In this document: piece by piece, positions 8,297 through 17,029 of the stretch
Layout of the letters: the number at the start of each line of letters is the position of its first letter
How positions within the stretch are numbered: position 1 is the stretch's first letter
NCBI GenBank assembly: GCA_020851785.1
Contig: JADZCC010000076.1
Location: 1-64,000 of the forward strand
Length of the DNA: 64,000 bases
Source of the DNA: Anaerolineales bacterium
GTDB lineage: Bacteria > Chloroflexota > Anaerolineae > Anaerolineales > Villigracilaceae
Direction: 5' to 3'
Program-made: the position numbers and the translations under genes
The notes under the pieces: generated by a model
Told to the model about the DNA's origin: nothing
Database searches by the model: none
Seen by the model: only the letters and a program-made list of their open reading frames with translations

Positions 8297-9505
8297 TTAT
8301 AGAAAGATATTCCTCATCACCGGCTGATATTCGGGGAAGACTTCATGCGTGGCGGGATTGTTCAGGCGCTTCAATAAAACTTCGGATAGCACGTCGCGGT
8401 AATCGGTGGTGACGGCTAGGTCGCCGGGGCCGATCAGTTGACCTGCGCTCAGGCCGGGCCATTGTCCGTGAACTTTGCCGCCGTCCACATTGCCGCCGAG
8501 GACCATCATCATGCTCCCGTGACCGTGATCGGTGCCGAGACTGCCGTTCTCGTAGGCGCGTCGCCCAAACTCAGACATGGTGACGACGGTGAGTTTGCCC
8601 ATGTAATCCGTTAGGTCGGCGTGAAAGGCGGCGAGTCCGTCCGCCAAATCTTTAATCAAGTTTGGCATGATGCCGTTGAGCGAACCTTGCGTGAAGTGCG
8701 TGTCCCAGCCGCCGAGGTCAATGGCGGAGACTTCGAGACCCACTTCCGCTTTGATGAGCATGGCGGTTTGTTTGAGGGCGAGACCAAAATCGGAATCGGG
8801 ATATTGGGGATTTGTAGATTGGTAATTGGCAGGGTCAAGTTTTTGGAGCGTGTCCATAATGGATAATGTATCTTGACCGAGTTCATCGTTTTGATAAACA
8901 TAATTCAATGCGGCGCGCATTTGTTGCAGGGCGCGCGCATCGCCGCCGAGGTGAAAGTCTGCGATGGAGCGCAAAGCGGAGACGGGCACGCCGCCGCTTA
9001 AACTGCGCTGGGGATTATCGCCCATGCTGACGGCGCGTAACGGCGAGGGATTGCCGGTATTGAGCGTAGCCAAGTGACGACCGATCCAGCCGGAAGCGGG
9101 GCCACGCTCATCGCCTATACCGCGTTCCATCAGTTCCATTGATTTGAAGTGACTGCGCGATTCGTCCGGCGCGCCGCAAGCGTGGATGATGGCCAGTTGT
9201 TTACTCTGCCAGGCGGCGAGCAGGGAGATCATGTTTGGATGCAAACCAAAAAAACCATCCAAATCCACTGCTCTTTGTTCTTTCATCTTTTTAGAATCAT
9301 CCGGTCTTGCAATTCCAAGCGTTGGGCGCAATTGATAATAGGCTTCTTCGCCGTGAGGCACGACCATGTTGAGTACGTCCGCCGCGCCGCGCAAGAAGAT
9401 GACGACTAAGGTATCGCCGCGTGGCGCGGAATATTTCGGCGCGAAAGACAGGCGCGGCATCCAGGTCTTAGTTGGAAGTTGAAGTACGGGTAAGGTTTCG
9501 AGCAT
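8297..9505 (-). CDS. DUF1501 domain protein (sulfatase-like fold)
   Basis: LVVIFLRGAADVLNMVVPHGE..., VVTMSEFGRRAYENGSLGTDHGHGSMMMVLGG signature; paired with DUF1800. Confidence 0.85.
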   Translation of the reverse strand: MLETLPVLQLPTKTWMPRLSFAPKYSAPRGDTLVVIFLRGAADVLNMVVPHGEEAYYQLRPTLGIARPDDSKKMKEQRAVDLDGFFGLHPNMISLLAAWQSKQLAIIHACGAPDESRSHFKSMELMERGIGDERGPASGWIGRHLATLNTGNPSPLRAVSMGDNPQRSLSGGVPVSALRSIADFHLGGDARALQQMRAALNYVYQNDELGQDTLSIMDTLQKLDPANYQSTNPQYPDSDFGLALKQTAMLIKAEVGLEVSAIDLGGWDTHFTQGSLNGIMPNLIKDLADGLAAFHADLTDYMGKLTVVTMSEFGRRAYENGSLGTDHGHGSMMMVLGGNVDGGKVHGQWPGLSAGQLIGPGDLAVTTDYRDVLSEVLLKRLNNPATHEVFPEYQPVMRNIFL

Positions 9506-9525
9506 GGGGTCTCCAATAAGTTACT

Positions 9526-9625
9526 ATGTCATTGCGAGGGCGTTCTTGCTTTTTGCCCGAAGCAATCTGATAACATGATACGCAAGATTGCTTCGTCGGG
9601 AAGAACTCCCTCCTCGCAATGACAT
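9526..9625. repeat. REP/BIME-like palindrome ATGTCATTGCGAGG...AAGCAATCT...AGATTGCTTCG...CCTCGCAATGACAT
   Basis: Long imperfect inverted repeat with 14-bp perfect ends; homologous sequence inside CDS at 20197-20288. Confidence 0.85.
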
Positions 9626-9627
9626 GG

Positions 9628-11100
9628 TCAGCGCCATTGAAATGCAGGCGAGGCGATTAAACTTGCGGCGATGATTTGCAGAGTCTCTTCCGGCGCGGCC
9701 TCTGTTGAATGAATGGTATCCAGCATTCGGTTAAGAAAGAGGCGATCTAAGGGCGCGCCCAAAAGTAATGAGGCGAGAGTATCCGCATTAGATTGTAAAC
9801 TGCCGGTAGGCGAGACATCCAACAAAGCGTTGAGATCGCAGGTTGTTTTTGGAATTTCGTTACGAATTAATTCAAACGCAAATTGCCAGCGCGGCATGAG
9901 GTTGCCCTGCCAAGCTTCGCTGGCATCGGGGTAGCCGTCGGGCGTGGTCCAGTTGAAATAGAGCTGTCCCATGCGCAGGAGCGGCTTGAATAATGTTGCG
10001 CCGTTGGCTTCGGCGTTGAGCGCTCTCAATGCCGATAATACGAAGTTGAGCGGACGTTTGTATTTGGGTTGCGCGAACGCAAGTCCATCGAACAGGATGA
10101 CGCGCAAGACGGATTTGATGTCGCCTTTGGTGGCGAGAAAAGCTTGCGCGGCTTTTTCGATGATTTCCTGCGGCGGGTTGTCGGCGATGAAGCGTCGCGC
10201 GAGTTTGGCGCAGATAAATTTTGCGGTGGATGGATGAAGCGCGAGATGTTCGATGACTTGCTCCGCTTCATGCTGACCCGATTCCTGAATCGCAAGCCCC
10301 AAAACATTTTTCACGCCGTCAGCGTGTTGCTTTGGTTTGAAGACGAATTCTCCCAGCCAAAAATGTTTTTTGACTGACCATCCCGTGAGGCAACGCGCCA
10401 ATTGCATGACGTCGTTTTGAGTGTAGCCGCCGTTGACGCCAAGGGTGTGCAGTTCCATGAGTTCGCGGGCATAGTTTTCGTTGGGCGCGCCTTTGACGTT
10501 GGCTTGATTGTCGAGATAGGTGAGCATGGCGGGCGAATGCGCAGATGCCCAGAGCAGGTCGCGGAAGTTGCCGAGCGCGTGTTTGCGAATCACTTCGCGG
10601 TCGTCCACAGTTTTGAGATAGAAGATGGGTTCTTTTTCGATGAAGATGTTGAAGTGGTCGCTCCAGAAATCCACCATCACTTCGTAGAGTTGGCGTTGGC
10701 TGTACAACTGACGAAGAAACGTGGCTTGCCGCAGTTCGTGGATGGGGCGGCGGCGGTTGTAGCCGTCGAAGAGTTCGTTGGTGATGGCTTCGATCTCGTT
10801 GGCGGACATGTTCAATGTGCTGAAGTTTGAAAGCTGAAGGCCTAAGGTTAGGTCGTTGATGGATTCAAAGGCGAGTTGTTCTTCGATGTAGGCTTGCAAA
10901 CCGATTTCCGCGAAGCGGGCGCGTTCTTCCATTTTTGCGCCGAAGGTGATGCGATTGAGCGCGGTGAATTCTACGGCGCTGAGTAGATTCAGCGGCGTCT
11001 TGTTGGCAAAGCCTCTCAGGGCGGGAGCGCAGGCATTGAGGGCGGCGGCGCTGGAGAAGAAGGTGGCGAGTTTGAGGAAGTCGCGGCGGGTGAGGGACAT
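9628..11100 (-). CDS. DUF1800 domain protein, Tat-type lipoprotein signal
   Basis: MSLTRRDFLKLATFFSSAAALNACAP; HNALGN/ARELMELHTLGVNGGYTQNDVMQLARCLTGW DUF1800 signature. Confidence 0.85.
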   Translation of the reverse strand: MSLTRRDFLKLATFFSSAAALNACAPALRGFANKTPLNLLSAVEFTALNRITFGAKMEERARFAEIGLQAYIEEQLAFESINDLTLGLQLSNFSTLNMSANEIEAITNELFDGYNRRRPIHELRQATFLRQLYSQRQLYEVMVDFWSDHFNIFIEKEPIFYLKTVDDREVIRKHALGNFRDLLWASAHSPAMLTYLDNQANVKGAPNENYARELMELHTLGVNGGYTQNDVMQLARCLTGWSVKKHFWLGEFVFKPKQHADGVKNVLGLAIQESGQHEAEQVIEHLALHPSTAKFICAKLARRFIADNPPQEIIEKAAQAFLATKGDIKSVLRVILFDGLAFAQPKYKRPLNFVLSALRALNAEANGATLFKPLLRMGQLYFNWTTPDGYPDASEAWQGNLMPRWQFAFELIRNEIPKTTCDLNALLDVSPTGSLQSNADTLASLLLGAPLDRLFLNRMLDTIHSTEAAPEETLQIIAASLIASPAFQWR

Positions 11101-11103
11101 GAT

Positions 11104-11152
11104 GAGGTTGCAAGTTACAGGTTGCAGGTTACAGGTTGTGAGGTATAGGTTG
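11104..11152. repeat. Degenerate heptad-type array (CAAGTTACAGGTTGCAGGTTACAGGTTGTGAGGTATAGGTTG)
   Basis: Repeated AGGTTRC units. Confidence 0.7.
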
Positions 11153-11668
11153 TGCGTTGACTTGTGTATTCACTTCAACGCTTACTGCTTTTTCACGCGG
11201 AGTCCAGTTGAGCAGGGCAAAGCCGGTGGCGCCGAAGGAGATGAGGATGGCGGGAATCCATACGAAGAACCAGCCGATGAGTGGGAAGAAGGCGGCGAGT
11301 TCGAGGATGACTGCGCCGCGGATGAATCCGTTCAATGGAGTTAGGGCGCTGTGTTTGGAGAGTCGCGCGCCGAGGTGGGCGGTGATTCCGGCGGAGCCTA
11401 GCGTGGAGACGGTCAGCGCCGCGCCGAGCAACATCCAGCCGATGAATTTAGCGGGTCCGAAAGGCAGAGCCAGCAGGATGACGACGGGAATGGCGACGCC
11501 GATGATGAGGATGATTCCCAGCCAGAAGGCGCCCAAGGGAGTCTTTTCCACGCAGGTTTGGGCGCGTTGAATCAGGTTGGGGAATAACAACCACCAGGCG
11601 GTGAGCATGGCAGGGAAGGCGATTCCGAGGATGAGCAAGATGAAGAAGATGGCAGAGATGTCGGCCAT
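11129..11668 (-). CDS. Four-TM membrane protein of unknown function
   Basis: 179 aa hydrophobic; C-terminal FPLIGWFFVWIPAILISFGATG resembles FVGWFLLLPYIAFISIGATI in 12560-13045. Confidence 0.6.
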   Translation of the reverse strand: MADISAIFFILLILGIAFPAMLTAWWLLFPNLIQRAQTCVEKTPLGAFWLGIILIIGVAIPVVILLALPFGPAKFIGWMLLGAALTVSTLGSAGITAHLGARLSKHSALTPLNGFIRGAVILELAAFFPLIGWFFVWIPAILISFGATGFALLNWTPREKAVSVEVNTQVNAQPIPHNL

Positions 11669-11830
11669 TGTTTTTTTCCTTTCGTTTGGTTGATGTAAGG
11701 GATACAGGGGTGGGGCGGGGAAAGTTGCAAGGACAGTTGGTAGTGGGCAGTTGTCGGTTTTCAGCGGGTGAGGGATGGAAAAAGAAAAAGACGCGGGATG
11801 AGCGCGTCTCTTTGGGAAGGTGAAAATTGT

Positions 11831-12193
11831 TTATGCCGGTTGCGGTAGATGCAGTAAGGTAATAGGAATTGACTCGGAAAAAGTTGGGGTGTAGGTTGAA
11901 AGAGACAGGATGGACTTGACAGGTTCTTTTTCAAGAATTTCCATCACAAGTTCACGCGTTTCATCGGTTAGCGCTGTCAGCCCGGTAAGCGGAAAACTGC
12001 GCGGCCCGAAATCTGCTTTTTGAATGAGGATGGAATAATTCAAAAAAGTGAGACCTACTGCCGTGCGCGACTCTTTGTCAATCCGCAGGAGGATGTGCTC
12101 GTTTAATTCGACCCCGGTCGCCTGGAGATTGGGAACGAACGATATATATAGCGTATCGCTGGTTTCGTCGTAATTAGTAGCGGAGTGTGTCAT
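11831..12193 (-). CDS. DUF2283 family protein
   Basis: YDETSDTLYISF...GVELNEHILLRIDKESRTAVGLTFLNYS. Confidence 0.75.
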   Translation of the reverse strand: MTHSATNYDETSDTLYISFVPNLQATGVELNEHILLRIDKESRTAVGLTFLNYSILIQKADFGPRSFPLTGLTALTDETRELVMEILEKEPVKSILSLSTYTPTFSESIPITLLHLPQPA

Positions 12194-12195
12194 GG

Positions 12196-12525
12196 TTAAC
12201 CTATTTCTTTTTGGTAGGCAGTGACAATAAAATTATTTGAGACGATCTCTCCTGCCTGATCTTCGCGAATTCCAAATAAGACAATTGCGACAATGTGGGT
12301 GTTATCTGCCGGTAGGTTCTCAAACTCTTTTGAGTACCGATATTTTTGTGAATTAAGCGTATCTTGCTTCCGAAAACCTATTTGAATAGTCTCCTTCAAC
12401 TCTTCTTCGTATTCTTCCATTTCCGGATGGTTGATGGCTTCAATAATGTGTTCCCATCGTTCCTGAGTGAGGTAAACGCTGTTATTGTAGCGATCACGTA
12501 TTGTCCAGCGGATGGGATTGGTCAT
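12196..12525 (-). CDS. Small protein, possible RNase-like (PBECR/RelE-fold) partner of DUF2283 gene
   Basis: WTIRDRYNNSVYLTQERWEHIIEAINHPEM...KYRYSKEF; stop is 2 bp from DUF2283 start; start set at internal ATG. Confidence 0.5.
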   Translation of the reverse strand: MTNPIRWTIRDRYNNSVYLTQERWEHIIEAINHPEMEEYEEELKETIQIGFRKQDTLNSQKYRYSKEFENLPADNTHIVAIVLFGIREDQAGEIVSNNFIVTAYQKEIG

Positions 12526-12559
12526 GGCTTGATTATACCCCGCCAAAAAATGAAGATTA

Positions 12560-13045
12560 TCAGCCCTTCTGAAAGAATCCCAAGATCGTTGCGCCGATGC
12601 TGATGAAAGCGATATAAGGCAACAGTAAAAACCAGCCAACGAATGGCAGGGCGCAAGCCATGCACAAGATTACCGCGCTCCAGAAGTTGCGCTTCCAGTT
12701 GACTGAATCCGGAAAGAGGCGCTCGGCCAGATGTTGCACGGCGGCCGTGAGACCGACGCTGAGGAGGACAGCCAGAAACGCGAGGATGAGCAGGGCAGGG
12801 ACGGTGAGCGCTCCCTTAATAAAACGCCCGGAATTTTCAGCCAGCGAGAGCATGACGAAGGCGATCAAACTAAAGAAAAGAAAATTGACCATGCCCAAGC
12901 CAAAGGCCCGTCCGGGTGTGAGGTTGAGGCTGGTTTGGGTTTTGTTTACGCGATTGCTAAAGAGCGCGCCAATGACCAGGAAGTAGGCGCTAAGCGTAAT
13001 GGTCAGCGAGAGGATGATGAGTACAGTGTGAAAGATGTTGTTCAT
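12560..13045 (-). CDS. Four-TM membrane protein, likely distant paralogue of 11129-11668
   Basis: 162 aa hydrophobic; internal ATG chosen. Confidence 0.55.
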   Translation of the reverse strand: MNNIFHTVLIILSLTITLSAYFLVIGALFSNRVNKTQTSLNLTPGRAFGLGMVNFLFFSLIAFVMLSLAENSGRFIKGALTVPALLILAFLAVLLSVGLTAAVQHLAERLFPDSVNWKRNFWSAVILCMACALPFVGWFLLLPYIAFISIGATILGFFQKG

Positions 13046-13132
13046 GGGTATGCTCCTTGTGAAGTCAGCCAGCAAACGCCACAAAATGATAGGCTGGCGA
13101 ATTTGCGGAAGCGTGCTTCCGCACTCCATAAA

Positions 13133-13669
13133 TTATTTTGTTTGATTCCTCAATAACAACCCATTGCCAAAAACCCAAAAGATGGAAACAACAGCGAGGG
13201 CGATGAAAAGGGTGGAGAGTTCAACGGGGTAGGTTGGGAGATTGGTAAATTGGTACCCTTCGACGAAGCTCAGAGCAAGATTGGACAACGCGTCTAGCGA
13301 TGAAGTCCACAGCGCTTGAACCTCAATCAACCAGATGGCGAAGGGCGGCGTCTCCACTTGCGGGAGCATGAGGGAGAAAAATGGAACGGCGATCATCAGC
13401 GCAATCAACGCGCCAGCGGCTTGCAGAACAGCTGTCAGCGTGAGCCAGCGCGGCAGTTGGGCTGGCAGGCTGGGGCGCGGAGCGAAGCGGGCGGCGAGGT
13501 TTTTAGATAACGGCGCTTCGGGCAGAGAATCCAAATCTGCAAATAAGGTTTGCAGGGCGAGGAGTCGCGCCGCGCATTCGGCGCATGAATCCAGATGCGT
13601 TTCAATTTCTGCGCGCTGTGCAGATTCGTTGTCGAGGTATTCGTTGAGTTGATTGTCAGTCAGATGCAT
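13133..13669 (-). CDS. Anti-sigma factor-like protein with N-terminal zinc-finger domain and TM segments
   Basis: LTDNQLNEYLDNE...HLDSCAECAARLLAL (HX3CX2C); overlaps sigma gene. Confidence 0.75.
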   Translation of the reverse strand: MHLTDNQLNEYLDNESAQRAEIETHLDSCAECAARLLALQTLFADLDSLPEAPLSKNLAARFAPRPSLPAQLPRWLTLTAVLQAAGALIALMIAVPFFSLMLPQVETPPFAIWLIEVQALWTSSLDALSNLALSFVEGYQFTNLPTYPVELSTLFIALAVVSIFWVFGNGLLLRNQTK

Positions 13670-14192
13670 GGAGTTTCTCCGCGAGAAGTTTGCGGGCGCG
13701 GAAGAGATGGCTCTTCACGTCGCTGAGTGGAATATTCATTTCAACCGCAATTTCATCATACGATAGTTCTTGATAATGGCGCAGTTCGACGACGATGCGA
13801 TATTGCGGCGGCAAAGACGCCAACGCCATGCGGATTTGCGCGCTTCTTTCTTTGACCTCAACCTGCTCGGCAGGACTTTGAGTTTTATCTTCGTCCCGAT
13901 CTTCGTCCAACTCGGCGGAAGGTTTTTGCGCTTCGAGATAATTCAAGCATAAGTTGGCGGCCACGCGCCGCACCCACGGGCTGAACTCGCGTTCGAGGTC
14001 GAAGGTGTGCAGGCGATCCAGCGCGCGGATGAAGGTTTCCTGCGCGAGGTCTTCGGCGTCGGCGCGGTTGTGCAGGATGCGATAACAAACGTTGAAGACA
14101 CTCGTTTGATGACGCGCCACGAGTTCGCCGTAAGGTTCAACCTCGCCGCGACGGGCGCGCAAAATCAGGTCGCGGTCGGTGAGCGCATTCAT
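13656..14192 (-). CDS. ECF-family RNA polymerase sigma factor
   Basis: Region 2 AEDLAQETFIRALDRLHTF, region 4 LPPQYRIVVELRHYQELSYDEIAVEMNIPLSDVKSHLFRARKLL. Confidence 0.9.
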   Translation of the reverse strand: MNALTDRDLILRARRGEVEPYGELVARHQTSVFNVCYRILHNRADAEDLAQETFIRALDRLHTFDLEREFSPWVRRVAANLCLNYLEAQKPSAELDEDRDEDKTQSPAEQVEVKERSAQIRMALASLPPQYRIVVELRHYQELSYDEIAVEMNIPLSDVKSHLFRARKLLAEKLHASD

Positions 14193-14242
14193 GGCTAGAA
14201 GATAATACAGGAGCGAGGGCGAAAAAGTTGCAGGCTGAACTT

Positions 14243-14773
14243 TTACCCTTTCAGATAAGGCTTGGCGATTAATAAGGCGGCCAGGGTTTTGGCGTCTGGC
14301 AGTTCGCCGCGCTCGGCCATTTGGAGGGCCTCTTGGACTGGAATCTTTTCGACGGACAGGAATTCGTCGTCGTCGGCTTGAAGCGGGTTGTGGGTTAGGT
14401 CGGTTGCCAGGAATACGCCCATGTATTCGGTGGAGTAACCCGGCGCGAGGTAGAACGAGCCGATGCGTTTTAACGTCCCAGCCGCCATGCCGGTTTCTTC
14501 GCGGATTTCGCGCGCGGCGCATTCTTCAAAGGGTTCGTCGCCTTCGCGCGTTCCGGCGGGGAGTTCGAGCATGTCCATGCCTGCGGCGTGGCGGTATTGG
14601 CGGACGAAGAGCAGGTTTCCGTTTTGGTCAATGGGGAGGAGGATCACTGAGCCGCCATGATCCACAATTTCATATTTTGTTTCGCGCCCATCTGGCGTTT
14701 TTAATAGGTCACGGCGAATTTTGAAAGTGCGGCCTTGTAACACAATTTCGGATTTGATTAACTGAAACGGCAT
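14243..14773 (-). CDS. NUDIX hydrolase (ADP-ribose pyrophosphatase-like)
   Basis: Nudix box G(x)5E(x)7REETGM: GDEPFEECAAREIREETGM. Confidence 0.9.
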   Translation of the reverse strand: MPFQLIKSEIVLQGRTFKIRRDLLKTPDGRETKYEIVDHGGSVILLPIDQNGNLLFVRQYRHAAGMDMLELPAGTREGDEPFEECAAREIREETGMAAGTLKRIGSFYLAPGYSTEYMGVFLATDLTHNPLQADDDEFLSVEKIPVQEALQMAERGELPDAKTLAALLIAKPYLKG

Positions 14774-14795
14774 GAGTTGCTCCTTTAGATACAAA

Positions 14796-14823
14796 AAAAG
14801 CCCAAGCGTTGGCCTGGGCTTTT
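14796..14823 (-). terminator. Stem-loop AAAAGCCCA...TGGGCTTTT downstream of LysM gene
   Basis: Inverted repeat with T-rich flank. Confidence 0.6.
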
Positions 14824-14837
14824 AGTGGGTTGAGAGT

Positions 14838-15617
14838 TTAGGGGATTTTGATTTGTTGGCCGACGCTGAGCGCAGAACCGGCCGAGATCCCATTTGCAGA
14901 AGCAATGGCGCCGGGGTCTACGTCGCCGTATTTACAGGCGATGCTGTATAAAGTTTCGTCTGAGGAGACGACGCCATATGTGGCTGGGTGGGAGATTAAC
15001 ATCCGCTCGCCGGGGAAGGCTCCGCTTTGCGGAATTTTCAGGGTGAGGCCGGGGTAGTACAAATCCGGGCTGGTCAGTCCGCTGGCGGCAAGTAACGCAT
15101 ACGGATCAACGTTGAAGCGGCGGGCGATACAAAATGGGAATTCGCCAGCTTGTAAGGTATAGCTTGCGGGGCGAACGCCCTGCGGAACCGGCGTGGCATT
15201 GACGGGGGCAATGGTGGGCGCGGCGGCGGTTGTCGGCGCGGACATGTTGGCGTTGGTTGGCGTGGCATTTGCATCGGTAGGCGCAACTCCGGGCGTGTTG
15301 GTGACAGCCGCCGGTTGGGTCACGTTGGCTTGCGGGGTTGGAGTGCCAGCTAGCGGGTTGGGCGTGCCGGGGGTTCCAGTTGTGGCCACGGAGCCGCCCG
15401 CGGCGATCGTTTGGGCTACAGAGGTTTGCTTGGCAAATTCGGCGATCATATCCAGCGGGTTTTCAGCGGAAGGGATTGGCGAGACGAACAATCCGGTTGC
15501 AATCAGCGTGGGGGTTGTGACCGGCGCCTGCGATAGCGATTTTTGACAAGCCGTCATTAAAAGGCTGGCGCTGACCAGAAAAGAAAAGACCGCCAAGCCG
15601 CGTTTCGAGTTACTCAT
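14838..15617 (-). CDS. LysM-domain lipoprotein
   Basis: Lipobox LLMTACQ; Thr/Pro-rich linker; two LysM-like segments (YTLQAGEFPFCIARRFNVDPYALL and SSDETLYSIACKYGDVDPGAIASANGI). Confidence 0.8.
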   Translation of the reverse strand: MSNSKRGLAVFSFLVSASLLMTACQKSLSQAPVTTPTLIATGLFVSPIPSAENPLDMIAEFAKQTSVAQTIAAGGSVATTGTPGTPNPLAGTPTPQANVTQPAAVTNTPGVAPTDANATPTNANMSAPTTAAAPTIAPVNATPVPQGVRPASYTLQAGEFPFCIARRFNVDPYALLAASGLTSPDLYYPGLTLKIPQSGAFPGERMLISHPATYGVVSSDETLYSIACKYGDVDPGAIASANGISAGSALSVGQQIKIP

Positions 15618-15913
15618 AGATTCTCCTCATTTACAACTTTAGGAAGATGGTAGCACATCCTTTTTAAAGCGTCAAGAATAATTGTTCTATTGACCAGAAA
15701 GTGACCAGTTTTTGAAGAATTTTAAATTATCGTGCGGCGATGAGGTCAAACCTGAAACGATTGTTATGTTTTTGCAATTCGCCAAAATTGCAACCTTGCT
15801 TTTTTGTTAACTATAATATGGGAATATCCCCCGTATTTCTTAGCGGAAAAGCAAATTACGGACCAGAGCTTGTGATATATTTCTGATTAGAAAGGCGCAA
15901 GAAGGAGAGGATC

Positions 15914-16987
15914 ATGTTTAAAAGAGTTTTATTTTTGACCATTCTGGCAATGGTCTTGCAGGCTTGCTCAACGCCGGTTACAGAAACGCCCAGTTCTGTA
16001 ACCGAGCCAGCCGCAACCAACGCCGTCGCCGATACCGCGACGCCCGTTGCCACCGAGGTTGCTCCGCCAGCGACGGAAGCGGCCCCCACTGAAAACCCAA
16101 TTGACCATGCCAACATCCCCACCACTGGCATTACCGATCGCGCCACCGCGCATGATAATGACAACGCTTTAACTTTTGATACAAAAGTTGTCCGTTCTGG
16201 AGATGAATTTCTCCGCAACCGATTTGAGCGGCCCTTTACCGCCAATGAGATGAACTACCTGCCGGATTTGGACATTGTTAATTTCTCGATCATCAGCGAC
16301 GACACCTTCTTTTATGTCAAGCTCTCGTTTGTATCCCTGGATGCGGCCACGCAAATGCTGACTGGCTCGTACGGCGTGGAGATTGATCGCAATGGCGACG
16401 GGCGGGCTGAAATTCTCTTCGTGACGCATGGCCCCTACACCGATCAATTTTCTGCGGATAATGTGACGGTCTATTTAGATGTAAATGGCGACGTGGGCGG
16501 CTCAAAAATTAACCGTCCAGACGACTACCCCGGCGACGGTTTTGAAACGACCATCTTTGACCTCAGCCAAAACATCTACCCCAAAGACGACCCCGACTTG
16601 GCCTGGGTGCGTTTGGCCACCGACGGCAGTTTACCCGCCGTTGAAATTGCTTATAAAAAATGGATTTTTGGCGGCCGTGAATCTTTTATGTGGAGCGCAG
16701 ACGCCAGCGGGCTATTGCTCAACCCGTCCAAGCTCTATGTGCAGGATTTTATGACCGCCGAGCAAGCTGGGGCCGCAAACAATCAGGATCCCAACTATCC
16801 CATCAAAGAACTTTCAGCTTTTGATAACACCTGCCGCGTGTCGTTGGGCTTTAATGTCACTGGCCTTGAGCCGCTGGGTTGTTTCGTTAAACCTCCGGAT
16901 GGCGAAAGAATGAGCGAGCCGATTAGCGCAGGTCCAGATTCAACCTGCGGACAATATGCCGAATTGTGCGCCCGAACTGAGAATTGA
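15914..16987 (+). CDS. Secreted lipoprotein of unknown function
   Basis: Lipobox MVLQACS; low-complexity Thr/Pro/Ala linker then beta-rich domain. Confidence 0.6.
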   Translation: MFKRVLFLTILAMVLQACSTPVTETPSSVTEPAATNAVADTATPVATEVAPPATEAAPTENPIDHANIPTTGITDRATAHDNDNALTFDTKVVRSGDEFLRNRFERPFTANEMNYLPDLDIVNFSIISDDTFFYVKLSFVSLDAATQMLTGSYGVEIDRNGDGRAEILFVTHGPYTDQFSADNVTVYLDVNGDVGGSKINRPDDYPGDGFETTIFDLSQNIYPKDDPDLAWVRLATDGSLPAVEIAYKKWIFGGRESFMWSADASGLLLNPSKLYVQDFMTAEQAGAANNQDPNYPIKELSAFDNTCRVSLGFNVTGLEPLGCFVKPPDGERMSEPISAGPDSTCGQYAELCARTEN

Positions 16988-16992
16988 AAATA

Positions 16993-17029
16993 AAAAAAAT
17001 CGGAGGCTGAAAAGTCCTCCGATTTTTTT
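16993..17029. terminator. Bidirectional rho-independent terminator
   Basis: AAAAAAATCGGAGG-CTGAAAAGT-CCTCCGATTTTTTT between convergent genes. Confidence 0.9.

Noticed and set aside
13656-14522. Full 288-aa ORF as the sigma factor
   Set aside because: The first ~110 residues are an Arg/Pro-rich out-of-frame reading of the NUDIX gene; the sigma homology begins at ATG 14192.
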